Shown: positions 44,770-54,039 of the stretch, piece after piece
How the letters are laid out: each line of letters opens with the position of its first letter
Numbering within the stretch: position 1 is the first letter of the stretch
Assembly (NCBI GenBank): GCA_965656545.1
Contig: CBFHKZ010000001.1
Coordinates: forward strand, 434,001 to 498,000
Source of the DNA: UBA7446 sp965656545
Lineage (GTDB): Bacteria; Bacteroidota; Bacteroidia; Flavobacteriales; Flavobacteriaceae
Length of the DNA: 64,000 bases
Direction: 5' to 3'
Translations under genes and position numbers: made by a program
The notes under the pieces: model-generated
The model's input: only the letters and a program-made list of their open reading frames with translations
Database searches by the model: none
What the model was told of the DNA's origin: nothing

Positions 44770-45972
44770 GTGAAATCAGTAGTAACAATTGGGCTAGGTT
44801 ATATAGGTCTTCCTACCTCTGCATTAATTGCTTCAAATAGAGTACCTGTATATGGTGTTGACATCAATCAAAATGTTGTTGATACTATAAATAAAGGTGA
44901 AATTCATATTGTGGAGCCTGAACTCGATGGCATTGTAAAAAAAGCTGTTGAAAAAGGATTGCTGAAAGCAGGCACAAAAGCTATACCTAGTGATGTCTAT
45001 CTAATCGTTGTTCCAACTCCATTTAAAGGAGATCATGAGCCCGATGTTTCCTATATTGAGGCTGCAACAGAAGGAATTATACCACTGTTAAAGGAAAATG
45101 ATTTGTACATCATTGAATCTACATCTCCAATCGGTACTACCGAGAAGATGAAGGACTTGATTTACTCGAAAAGATCTGAACTAATTGATAAAATTAACAT
45201 TGCCTACTGTCCTGAGCGTGTACTCCCAGGAAACGTTATGTATGAATTGGTTCATAACGACCGTGTCATTGGGGGTATTGACGAGAAATCTACAGAGAAG
45301 GCGATCAGTTTTTACCGTCAATTTGTAAAAGGTGAGTTACATGGAACCAATGCAAGAACCGCAGAAATGTGTAAGCTCACAGAAAATGCGTCTAGAGATG
45401 TTCAGATTGCTTTCGCTAATGAGCTTAGCTTGATTTGTGATAAAGCTGGTATTGATGTATGGGAATTGATAAATCTTGCGAACAAACACCCAAGAGTAAA
45501 TATACTACAACCTGGATGTGGGGTTGGTGGGCATTGTATAGCCGTTGATCCTTATTTTATAACATCAAAATTTCCAGATGAAGCCCAACTTATTAGTAAA
45601 GCACGGCTAATTAACAACCATAAAACACAATGGGTTATCGAACAAATACTTAATCACATAGAAAGATTTATTAGTGAAAATGAAAAAACTCCAATCACTG
45701 CGATCTTAGGACTAACGTTTAAACCAAATATCGATGACATTAGAGAGTCACCAGCCCTTTTGATAGGTGAAAAAATTCAACTCCAAATTGGAGCAAAGAA
45801 TTGTTTGCTGGTAGAACCTAATCTTGATACTAATAAGTATCCGGGGCTAACGCCATTAAATAGAGCTATTGAAAAGGCAGATATTATTGTCCATCTTGTA
45901 AATCATAAAGAATTTCAAGAAAGTTATTCAGGCAAAATTAATTTGGTTTATTCTAAGAAAAGAATCTCATGA
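44770..45972 (+). CDS. wecC: UDP-N-acetyl-D-mannosamine dehydrogenase
   Basis: Oxidises UDP-ManNAc to UDP-ManNAcA with NAD. 400 residues. It has the Rossmann start VVTIGLGYIGLPTSALIAS and the catalytic Cys motif QPGCGVGGHCIAVDPYF, plus LTFKPNIDDIRESPALLIGE near the C-terminus. A GTG start, two bases after wecB. The sugar specificity is inferred from the wecB pairing. Confidence 0.95.
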   Translation: MKSVVTIGLGYIGLPTSALIASNRVPVYGVDINQNVVDTINKGEIHIVEPELDGIVKKAVEKGLLKAGTKAIPSDVYLIVVPTPFKGDHEPDVSYIEAATEGIIPLLKENDLYIIESTSPIGTTEKMKDLIYSKRSELIDKINIAYCPERVLPGNVMYELVHNDRVIGGIDEKSTEKAISFYRQFVKGELHGTNARTAEMCKLTENASRDVQIAFANELSLICDKAGIDVWELINLANKHPRVNILQPGCGVGGHCIAVDPYFITSKFPDEAQLISKARLINNHKTQWVIEQILNHIERFISENEKTPITAILGLTFKPNIDDIRESPALLIGEKIQLQIGAKNCLLVEPNLDTNKYPGLTPLNRAIEKADIIVHLVNHKEFQESYSGKINLVYSKKRIS

Positions 45973-48083
45973 AACAGATGCTAGCAAAAAACAATAAGAT
46001 TGAATTGGTAGAAGTACCAGTGCCTAAACGAAAGAAAGGAAGAGTTCTAATCAAAGTAATGTATTCTGCGATTAGTCCAGGTACTGAATCTGTCGCTGTA
46101 AAATCTACAAGTAATGTTCTTAAGAAAGTTACTAGCAGTACAGTAAATGCACAAAAGGCTTTTCATTACTTAAAAGAAAAAGGGTTTTATAACACTTATC
46201 TTGAGTACAAAAAAAGAACTTCTTCATACACTGAACTTGGCTATTCGATCGCCGGTATAGTAGTCGAAACAGGAGAAGAAATCGAAAATATAAAAGTTGG
46301 AGATTATGTTGCAGCAGCGGGTGCAGGTGAAGCTAATCATGCTGAGTATGTAAGTGTTTCTAAAAATTTAATTGTTAAGATATCAGATTCAAAATTTATT
46401 AAAGAAGCGAGTACTGTAACCCTTGGTGCAATCGCAATGCAAGGATACAGAAGATCCAATCTACAGCTAGGAGAAGTAGCGGCAGTAATAGGCTGCGGCA
46501 CACTAGGTTTGCTTTCTATTTCGATCTTAAGGGCTGCAGGGATACGAGTTATCGCAATTGACATTTCAGAAGAAAAATTAAAAATCGCTGAGAAATTGGG
46601 ATGTGAAAAAACCATTCTGAATGCAGATTCTTCAGATTACAGTAGTAGGATCAACAAATCTTATCCAAATGGAATTGATGGTAGCCTTTTCTGTGCACAA
46701 ACTGACTCTAAGCAAGCAACTTCATCGGCATTAAAAATCTTAAAAAGAAAAGGGAAATTTGTATTAGTTGGGCAATCCAATTTGGATTTAGATAGAAATG
46801 ATCTTTATGAAAAAGAAATCGATTTCTTAATATCAACCTCGTATGGCCCTGGAAGATATGATCCAATCTACGAAGATAAAGGAATAGACTACCCGTTCGG
46901 TTATGTTCGATGGACAGAAAATCGTAACATGGAAGCATATTTGAATCTGATTTTTCATCAAAAAATCGATCTAAAACATATTATTGATGAGCCTTTACAT
47001 TTAGGAAAATTAATCCAAAACGGTTCAATAGATTCTTCAAGCAAAATTAAACTCCAAATCATCGATTTTAATTCTGATTCTAACCTACAAACAAAAATCA
47101 TAAACGCTAGAGTACCCAATAGGAAGAAGATTAAACGTAAGATTCTAAATGTTGCAATTATTGGAGTAGGCGATTTCGCTGCCAATGTACATATGCCAAA
47201 TATAAGCAGGCTAAAAGAGAAACTAAGAATTAGAGCTTTATGCTCCAATAGTGGTGTAAAATTGAAACAGTATATGGATTTATACAAAATCGATTACATC
47301 ACCACCGATTCAAGTGAAATTATACATGACCCTTTAATCGATATTATTTTCGTTTGCACAAATCATAGCAGTCATGCACAATATATTCAAGATATTATCA
47401 CGGCTGGAAAATGTGTATTTATCGAAAAACCGTTATGTATCAATAACTTACAATTAGATGCTCTGAAGAAATTAAATGAGGAAGTAAATCTTTCTAATAA
47501 ACTTTTTATTGGTTTTAATCGTAGATTTTCAATTCATACCCAATATATAAAGTCAAAACTGACCAGTACCAAAGATCAACCTATAATATTAACTTATACC
47601 TTCAACGCAGGGTATATGCCTTTAAATCATTGGGTTCATAATGATGGTGGCCGATTTATTGGGGAAGCCTGTCACGCAATTGATTTATGTAGTTATTTCA
47701 TCGAATCCAAAATTATTAATTGGAAAAGGACCAAAATGATCTCCAATAACACAAGTTATAAGAAAACCGACAACCAAGTGCTTACTATTAATTATGAGTG
47801 TGGGTCGATTGCTACAATTATATATCACTCCACCGGATCCAAAAAATATGAAAAGGAAAGGATAGAGCTAAATCAAGGTGGCCAAACAATAATCCAGGAC
47901 AATTTTAAAAAAACAACATTCTTCGAAGAGGATAAAATAATTGTTAAGGAAAGTAAAACAATAGATAAAGGTTATCAGAAAGCATTATCATCAATGTACG
48001 AAAGCATAGTTAACAATGATACATTATATGATTTTCAGGATATTCATAAAACAACTGAAATTTCAATAATTGAAGAAAAATAA
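45969..48083 (+). CDS. Two-domain oxidoreductase: zinc-type alcohol dehydrogenase fused to Gfo/Idh/MocA
   Basis: 704 residues. The N-terminal ~355 residues resemble medium-chain dehydrogenases (SAISPGTESVAVKSTSNVLK, IKVGDYVAAAGAGEANHAEY, VAAVIGCGTLGLLSISILRA). The C-terminal ~320 residues are a Gfo/Idh/MocA oxidoreductase (VAIIGVGDFAANVHMPNI, CVFIEKPLCINNLQL, NDGGRFIGEACHAIDLCSY). Such fused proteins recur in O-antigen and capsule loci together with heparinase-fold proteins, but their substrate is not known to me. A sugar-nucleotide or lipid-linked uronic acid is a guess. Overlaps wecC by four bases. Confidence 0.88.
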   Translation: MKQMLAKNNKIELVEVPVPKRKKGRVLIKVMYSAISPGTESVAVKSTSNVLKKVTSSTVNAQKAFHYLKEKGFYNTYLEYKKRTSSYTELGYSIAGIVVETGEEIENIKVGDYVAAAGAGEANHAEYVSVSKNLIVKISDSKFIKEASTVTLGAIAMQGYRRSNLQLGEVAAVIGCGTLGLLSISILRAAGIRVIAIDISEEKLKIAEKLGCEKTILNADSSDYSSRINKSYPNGIDGSLFCAQTDSKQATSSALKILKRKGKFVLVGQSNLDLDRNDLYEKEIDFLISTSYGPGRYDPIYEDKGIDYPFGYVRWTENRNMEAYLNLIFHQKIDLKHIIDEPLHLGKLIQNGSIDSSSKIKLQIIDFNSDSNLQTKIINARVPNRKKIKRKILNVAIIGVGDFAANVHMPNISRLKEKLRIRALCSNSGVKLKQYMDLYKIDYITTDSSEIIHDPLIDIIFVCTNHSSHAQYIQDIITAGKCVFIEKPLCINNLQLDALKKLNEEVNLSNKLFIGFNRRFSIHTQYIKSKLTSTKDQPIILTYTFNAGYMPLNHWVHNDGGRFIGEACHAIDLCSYFIESKIINWKRTKMISNNTSYKKTDNQVLTINYECGSIATIIYHSTGSKKYEKERIELNQGGQTIIQDNFKKTTFFEEDKIIVKESKTIDKGYQKALSSMYESIVNNDTLYDFQDIHKTTEISIIEEK

Positions 48084-49002
48084 TTGTCATATCGGTCCGA
48101 TTCCACCACTGCTTGGAGGAATTTCCATTTACCTAAAAAGACTAAATCAAAAATTCTCGGAAAAGATTCTAGACGATTTCGAATTGAACCTTTTTGAATT
48201 CTTTTTTTTCCTCGTTTTAAATTCAAGGAGATATGATTTTATTTATCATACACCAAATAATAGAAGAAGAATAGTTCTTGGCATACTTTCAAAGTTAGGA
48301 TTAATAAACTTTGAATTGTATGTACACGGCAATAGTCTAAACACAAAGTTTAACTCAATAGAAAAGGTTTTTTTAAAAAATTGTTTGAAAGAAGCAAAAA
48401 CCATATACATCGTAGGGAAACATATAAAGTCTCACATAGAACCTTTTATTGTTGATACTCATAAAATCATTCAAAAACCAGCTTTTATTCCACCTAACGA
48501 AGATGAGGAAGATCAAATTAGAAATTTGCTACCTACAAGCCTATTTAGTTTTATAAATGATAACTCCAAAAGAATTCTTATGAATGGTTCTTCATTTGTA
48601 TTAAGCAGAGGGGTTGATCTATACGGTTTTGACATTTCAATAAACCTTGTAAGTGAGTTACTTACGAAATACAATATCAAAGTGGGTTTAATTATTGCTG
48701 TTGCCGATAAGTCGAATACTCAATTTTATGAGAGCCTAAAAAGACAATCCAAAAGTTTAGGCATAGACTCACAAATTTATTGGATTACTGATCAAAAAGA
48801 AATCTGGCCCCTTTTCAAAGATGTAAATGTTTTTATTCGACCTACAAATGAAGATGGATATGGAATTAGCATAGATGAAGCCTTACACTTTAATTGTCCA
48901 GCAATCGCGTCGAACGTTTGCACAAGAAATCCAGAAGCTATCATATTCAAAAACAGAAATTTAGAGGATTTGCTAACGAAGGTGCTACCATATGTTGCCT
49001 AA
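48070..49002 (+). CDS. Glycosyltransferase, GT4-like
   Basis: 310 residues, cytoplasmic. The C-terminal Rossmann half has FIRPTNEDGYGISIDEALHF and PAIASNVCTRNPEAI, the donor-binding pattern of GT-B retaining enzymes. The N-terminal half (IGPIPPLLGGISIYLKRL) is short, so the enzyme is smaller than usual. It starts 14 bases inside the preceding gene. Confidence 0.82.
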   Translation: MKKNNCHIGPIPPLLGGISIYLKRLNQKFSEKILDDFELNLFEFFFFLVLNSRRYDFIYHTPNNRRRIVLGILSKLGLINFELYVHGNSLNTKFNSIEKVFLKNCLKEAKTIYIVGKHIKSHIEPFIVDTHKIIQKPAFIPPNEDEEDQIRNLLPTSLFSFINDNSKRILMNGSSFVLSRGVDLYGFDISINLVSELLTKYNIKVGLIIAVADKSNTQFYESLKRQSKSLGIDSQIYWITDQKEIWPLFKDVNVFIRPTNEDGYGISIDEALHFNCPAIASNVCTRNPEAIIFKNRNLEDLLTKVLPYVA

Positions 49003-50260
49003 AATTAAATCTGATTTAAAAAAACTCCTGAAAATTGGTGCTGGTTACCTCTACGTAGCAAACGGTTTAATTCAAATATCAGGCGCTGCTTTTTCCTTAA
49101 TTATTGCCTACCTATTAACTCCTAGAGAAATTGGAGAAATCAAATACCTTCAATCAATAACTGGTATTGCAGTATTAATTTCTAGTCTTGGATTAAATAC
49201 AGGAATTTTAAAAGTTTATTCTAAAAATCAACAATTAGGTTTAGGTAATTTATTTAGCTCAGTCAAATTGACTACAATAAGTGCATCTGTTGTACTTTCT
49301 ACTTTATCAATATCATTTATCTTTTTTAGCTCCAATAATTTCCTAAAAAAATATATTCTTCCCTTCGGATTTATAATCCTATTTAATTCCATTTCAGAGC
49401 TATTAATATCATATACTCAAGCAAAAAAGAAATTTAGAAATTTGAGTAAAATTTTGGTGTTTCAAAAGCTTATAGCTATAATCATTGTATTGGTAATAAC
49501 AATTAATTATGGAATTAATGGATATATATACGCTACAACTATCATGGCCGCTATTAGCCTCTTAGTCATAGGAATCAGTAACAAAAATGAATATTTTAAA
49601 ATAAAAGAATTAGGTCTCATTTCTTTGAATCTTGACAAAGAGGTAATAAGAGTTTCAAAACACGGTTTCTTTGCAGGGATAATTGGTTGGCTCACCGTAT
49701 CAGGAGATATTCTTCTAATTAACAATTTAAATTTCACTCCTGAAACTATAGGCTTTTACTCGTTTGCTGTGAGCATTGTTATGATGCTAAGGGTCTCAAA
49801 CTTAACAGTTCAGCAATTATTATCTCCGTACTTTTCCAGTAAAAGTGATTCAAGTTCTATTGTGCGCTTTTACCATAATTGTTTTTGGTACTTTATCCTT
49901 TTCGTTTCAATCTTAGGCCTTGTAAGCCTTCTTCTTTATAAACCGATATTAAACCTTTTATTCGAAGAAAAATATCTTTATTCCTATAAATTCATTCCAG
50001 CTTTAATAATTGTTTGGTTATTGAAGTCATTAAGCACAATTCCTTCATTATTTCTATTTGGTCAAGGAAGAATTGATCTTAACATAAGATCAACAATATA
50101 TGGTCTTATAGGATTTGTTTGTTCAACATTTCTATTCTACACATATTTAGGTATAAACGCAATAATCCTAGGACTTGCCCTTGGGAATGTTATTTCTTTC
50201 TATTTCAGTCATTTTATTTTTGTCAAACAGTATTTAAATAATTTTAATGAAAAAGTGTAA
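48992..50260 (+). CDS. wzx: Wzx-type oligosaccharide flippase
   Basis: 422 residues, about 12 membrane helices, beginning IGAGYLYVANGLIQISGAAF and showing polysaccharide-synthase family features (LLTPREIGEIKYLQSITGIA, GFFAGIIGWLTVSGDILLIN). It flips undecaprenyl-linked repeat units to the periplasm. Presence with Wzy and Wzz defines a Wzy-dependent pathway. Name by role; flippases diverge strongly. Confidence 0.88.
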   Translation: MLPKIKSDLKKLLKIGAGYLYVANGLIQISGAAFSLIIAYLLTPREIGEIKYLQSITGIAVLISSLGLNTGILKVYSKNQQLGLGNLFSSVKLTTISASVVLSTLSISFIFFSSNNFLKKYILPFGFIILFNSISELLISYTQAKKKFRNLSKILVFQKLIAIIIVLVITINYGINGYIYATTIMAAISLLVIGISNKNEYFKIKELGLISLNLDKEVIRVSKHGFFAGIIGWLTVSGDILLINNLNFTPETIGFYSFAVSIVMMLRVSNLTVQQLLSPYFSSKSDSSSIVRFYHNCFWYFILFVSILGLVSLLLYKPILNLLFEEKYLYSYKFIPALIIVWLLKSLSTIPSLFLFGQGRIDLNIRSTIYGLIGFVCSTFLFYTYLGINAIILGLALGNVISFYFSHFIFVKQYLNNFNEKV

Positions 50261-51362
50261 ATATCATGGGGATGCTACGGTTGCTTCGGTTTTAATGATC
50301 GATGACTTTCAAAATATAAATTTTCTGGAAGGAGAGTCTTTAAAATATGATTGGGGTGGAAGACTAAATACATCTACTTCCATATGGAATTATCTATGGA
50401 CAGAAATTTTACAATTCATTCCTGAAATCAAAGTAACCTTCTTCAATGTATTAAATAATCATGCTACAATTAACAATGCATCTGGGTATACAGTTAACGA
50501 AAATCAAAATATAGAAGCTTTCAGATTGTTTCTTCAAGATCTTGTAAAAAATGGTCACGAATTAGCATTTCATGGAATTAATCATGGCCAATACCTCCAT
50601 TCGGATAATCCTGAGATTTCAGGAAATTTTCAGCAAGAATTTATGTCGCCAGCTTCCCTAGTTATATATCAAGAAACGATTAAAAAATTTGAAAAATGGG
50701 CTGGGATTAAATTAAAAGGAGGTAAGTTCCCCGGATATCAATACAATGAAGATGGTCGAAAAATAATAGAATCCTTAGACTTCGATTGGTTTTGTTTCGA
50801 TTCAAGACAAATCAACACCGGTAATTCTAAACTGAAATTGAATCTAACAGAAAATCTAATAGACTTTCCGACAGCAATTTCTGGTAATATTTTCAATTAC
50901 CAATATTCCGGCACAAATTCACTACTAAAATATCCGTACCAAATAGTTAGAAATATTCGAAACTATAAGAGTTTGGATAAATTAATAAACTCTAAATCAA
51001 TTATTTCTATTCAAGAACACTTTCAATGTTTCAGAACAGACGGTAAAATTCAGAAACCATCAATTTATCTTGATGTTGAATCATTAAAACAAATCTATAA
51101 TTATCTCAAAACAGTTGATGTATGGTATTCAACATGTTCAGAAATTTCAGAGTATTTTAAAAATTATCAATTTTCCAGAATATCAATTTCTGAAAACAAT
51201 CTTTCACTATCGAATGTTTTATGCGGAAATATTGGCATAAGCCTAAAAAGTAAAGACATCAAATCTTTAAAGTATGGAGAATCAATTATAAGAGGAAAAT
51301 TTAAAGACGGAATGTACATTTTTACCAATTTACAGAATGGGATTTATGCGATCGAACAATAA
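50247..51362 (+). CDS. NodB-like polysaccharide deacetylase family protein
   Basis: 371 residues, no signal peptide. VASVLMIDDFQNINF gives the catalytic/metal aspartates and NGHELAFHGINHGQY the HxxxH metal pair of the deacetylase fold; later FPGYQYNEDGRKIIESLDFD fits the conserved barrel region. It could remove N-acetyl groups from a sugar intermediate in the cytoplasm, before reacylation or formylation by the next enzymes. The C-terminal 60 residues form an extra beta-rich part of unknown role. Overlaps wzx by 14 bases. Confidence 0.78.
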   Translation: MKKCKYHGDATVASVLMIDDFQNINFLEGESLKYDWGGRLNTSTSIWNYLWTEILQFIPEIKVTFFNVLNNHATINNASGYTVNENQNIEAFRLFLQDLVKNGHELAFHGINHGQYLHSDNPEISGNFQQEFMSPASLVIYQETIKKFEKWAGIKLKGGKFPGYQYNEDGRKIIESLDFDWFCFDSRQINTGNSKLKLNLTENLIDFPTAISGNIFNYQYSGTNSLLKYPYQIVRNIRNYKSLDKLINSKSIISIQEHFQCFRTDGKIQKPSIYLDVESLKQIYNYLKTVDVWYSTCSEISEYFKNYQFSRISISENNLSLSNVLCGNIGISLKSKDIKSLKYGESIIRGKFKDGMYIFTNLQNGIYAIEQ

Positions 51363-52116
51363 ATTTGCAGTAATTATTAACAACTATGAAATTCTAAGGT
51401 GGCAGAAAAATACCCTAGATGAATTAGAAGAACTTGGCTTTACTCTAAGTTTAATAATAACTCCTGAGATAGAGCAGAATCCAAGGAAATTAACTTTTAA
51501 ACAGAAAGTTTATTTAAAATTTTTGAAGGTTATAAATAAGTCAAAATTATCTCAGGTTATTGATATATCTAAAATGAAAGGCAATTTTCCAGAATTAAAA
51601 TGTAAAATTCAGAGAAAAGGCAAATACTCAGAATACTTTCAAACTTCTGATATAGAAATCATTAAAGATTATAACTTACTATTTATTTTAAAATTCGGGA
51701 TGGGAATAATTCGAGGGGGAATTAATAATTCAGCAGAATTTGGTGTTTGGTCTTTTCATCATGGCGATCCAAATTATTTTAAGGGAGGACCACCGATTTT
51801 TTGGGAAAAATATTTTAGGGATAATTCTATCGGAGTTTTCCTTCAAAGAATAAACGACAAATTAGACGCAGGTAACACCTTGAGTCTTAGAACATACTCA
51901 ATCAGCAAGAAGTCGTTTACTGAATGTTACGATCTTATTTATGATAAATCTATTCAGCAATTGATTGAGGTATTAAAATCCAATAAAATTAAACCTATTT
52001 CAAATAAATACGATGGTAAAATTTATTCTTTCCCTAAAACTGTTCAATTATTTTATTTTATTATCTTCATCTATATACCAGAAATGTTCCTTTCTAAGGG
52101 AAGTTCTCAGAAATAA
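51346..52116 (+). CDS. Formyltransferase-family protein of polysaccharide synthesis
   Basis: 256 residues from MRSNNKFAV. It contains GVWSFHHGDPNYFKGGPPIF and NDKLDAGNTLSLRTY, the folate-dependent formyltransferase pattern with catalytic His and later Asp. The Asn two residues before the His in methionyl-tRNA formyltransferase is Ser here (SFHHGD), as I recall for other sugar formyltransferases of this subfamily. It probably formylates an amino sugar. It overlaps the preceding gene by 17 bases and the following one by 104. Confidence 0.8.
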   Translation: MRSNNKFAVIINNYEILRWQKNTLDELEELGFTLSLIITPEIEQNPRKLTFKQKVYLKFLKVINKSKLSQVIDISKMKGNFPELKCKIQRKGKYSEYFQTSDIEIIKDYNLLFILKFGMGIIRGGINNSAEFGVWSFHHGDPNYFKGGPPIFWEKYFRDNSIGVFLQRINDKLDAGNTLSLRTYSISKKSFTECYDLIYDKSIQQLIEVLKSNKIKPISNKYDGKIYSFPKTVQLFYFIIFIYIPEMFLSKGSSQK

Positions 52117-52726
52117 AATAATTCATCCCGTAATTTTCGAATCTTTTGGTCAGAGTAGTGTAATTGCTAATAATTGCACGATTCTAACTCCTTCAAAAAT
52201 AATAATTGGTAAAAATGTTTTTATCGGTGAGAGAGCCCACGTATCGGCAAGGTTGGTTATTGATGACAATGTAATGATTGGACCAAGATCTACGATCATC
52301 GGTGGTAGTAATATTTTTGGTATTAGTGGAGTTTCTAATAGATTGATTGAAAATCAATTCGCATACTTGAATATTAAATCTAAAATAGATGGTATTGTTC
52401 AGATCGACAAAGATGTTTGGTGTGGAGCAAATGTTACAATACTTAAAAACAGCATAATTGGATACGGTGCCATAATCGGTGCAGGGTCACTAGTTTATGG
52501 GGAAATCGCTCCTTTTACCGTTAATGTTGGGTCGCCAGCAAAACCAATAAAAAGAATTTTTAGTGATACCGATTTAAGAAGACACCTATCACTTCTGAAA
52601 GAAGATAGAAATGTCATTGAAGGTATTATTGAAAAAAGAAAAGAAATTCTTTCCAAGAAAAAAGAAGATGAAATAATTACGATTAATAATGACAAGATTA
52701 TCGCCTCACTCAAATCTAATAATTGA
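52013..52726 (+). CDS. Left-handed beta-helix (hexapeptide) acyltransferase
   Basis: 237 residues. Hexapeptide repeats run from about residue 55 (IIIGKNVFIGERAHVSARLV, MIGPRSTIIGGSNIFG, DVWCGANVTILKNSIIGYGA, IIGAGSLVYGEIAPFTVNVG), ending with the family tail SPAKPIKRI. Likely O- or N-acetylates the repeat unit. The hydrophobic first 25 residues may be an amphipathic lead. The ATG at 52013 forces a 104-base overlap with the formyltransferase gene; no later in-frame ATG is near the repeats, so a non-ATG start is the alternative. Confidence 0.82.
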   Translation: MVKFILSLKLFNYFILLSSSIYQKCSFLREVLRNKIIHPVIFESFGQSSVIANNCTILTPSKIIIGKNVFIGERAHVSARLVIDDNVMIGPRSTIIGGSNIFGISGVSNRLIENQFAYLNIKSKIDGIVQIDKDVWCGANVTILKNSIIGYGAIIGAGSLVYGEIAPFTVNVGSPAKPIKRIFSDTDLRRHLSLLKEDRNVIEGIIEKRKEILSKKKEDEIITINNDKIIASLKSNN

Positions 52727-52734
52727 GAATACAG

Positions 52735-54039
52735 ATGATTAGTGAAAAATTTTTTAGGGAAATTGCGGGGAAATTTACGCTTGTATTCCCTGAATATTGG
52801 AGAATCAAAAGAGAGTTTAATGAGGTTCAAAATTATTACCAAAAATCACAGGTTGAACGCGACAAAATCATACTCAAGAGGTTAAATGATATTCTAAAAT
52901 ATACATATGAGCACTCTCCAGGATACAGAGAGTACTGGGGAGATAATAATTATAATTACCACGAATTAAGATCTATTGAGGAACTGAAGCAAATACCAAT
53001 AATTTCGAAAGAAGTAATTTCTTCAAATTTGAATAGGTTTAGTATTCAAAGTGAAGAGAAAGGAATAATCAAAGATTCTACAGGAGGGTCAACAGGAAAT
53101 GCATTTTTCTTCTATCGAAAAAAAAATGATTTAAATTATGAATGGGGACATATGTTATGGTATTGGAAACAATACAATTCAAAAATAACAAAATACACTA
53201 AAAGAATTACCCTCAGAGGAAGCCAATTAAATAGTTTTTACCTCTGGGATCCTATTTATGGATTGTGGTTATCAACATTTAACTTGAACGCGAACAATAT
53301 CTATGACTACTATAAGTTAATAACGAATTCAAAATTAAGAATCATCCATGCTTATCCATCTTCTTTATACTTTTTATTAAAATTACTCAAAGATAAAGGA
53401 TTGTCATTGAAAGACAATATTGACTATGTTTTCTTGGGAAGTGAGCCACTCTATGATTACCAAGAAAAATTAATCAGAGATGAATTAACTGATCATATTT
53501 GTTTATGGTATGGTCAGAGTGAAATGGTAGCATTAGCTATTAAAAATTTTGAAAAAAATATTTATGAGTTCGATGAACATTATTCGATATGTGAGGTAAA
53601 TGAAAGAGAAATTATAGGAACAAACCTAATTAACCGAACAACGCCATTTATTAGATACAAAACAAACGACTATATAGAAAAATACAAAACCGAAAAGGGT
53701 ATTATTAAGTATTCCAATACATTAGTTGGAAGGATTCAAGAATATCTGATAACCAAAGATAGACGTGCAATTTCAATGACTGCAATGATTATGCACGACA
53801 ACACTTATGAGGGTATTATTAAATTTAAGTTTATACAAAAAAAAGAAGGAGAAGCTATACTAGAGTATGTGCCAGCCACAAATGGGAAATTAGACTTAAA
53901 GAATACAATAAAAAAACTTCAAGCAAAACTAGGAAAGGACTTTAAAATAATTCCTGTTGAAAAAGAAACTATTACTCCGACAAAGAGAGGTAAATCGAAC
54001 CATGTTATTCAACAACTAGATGTTAAAGAATATTTATGA
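52735..54039 (+). CDS. CapK-like adenylate-forming enzyme (phenylacetate-CoA ligase family)
   Basis: 434 residues from MISEKFFREI. It has the ANL-superfamily P-loop IKDSTGGSTGNAFFFYRKKN, then YGQSEMVALAI and RTTPFIRYKTNDYI. CapK-type proteins are common in capsule loci and are thought to activate a carboxylic acid with ATP, perhaps for attachment to a sugar. No acyl-carrier protein gene is adjacent. Substrate unknown. The ATG follows a short spacer after the previous stop; the TTG at 52723 is less likely. Confidence 0.85.
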   Translation: MISEKFFREIAGKFTLVFPEYWRIKREFNEVQNYYQKSQVERDKIILKRLNDILKYTYEHSPGYREYWGDNNYNYHELRSIEELKQIPIISKEVISSNLNRFSIQSEEKGIIKDSTGGSTGNAFFFYRKKNDLNYEWGHMLWYWKQYNSKITKYTKRITLRGSQLNSFYLWDPIYGLWLSTFNLNANNIYDYYKLITNSKLRIIHAYPSSLYFLLKLLKDKGLSLKDNIDYVFLGSEPLYDYQEKLIRDELTDHICLWYGQSEMVALAIKNFEKNIYEFDEHYSICEVNEREIIGTNLINRTTPFIRYKTNDYIEKYKTEKGIIKYSNTLVGRIQEYLITKDRRAISMTAMIMHDNTYEGIIKFKFIQKKEGEAILEYVPATNGKLDLKNTIKKLQAKLGKDFKIIPVEKETITPTKRGKSNHVIQQLDVKEYL

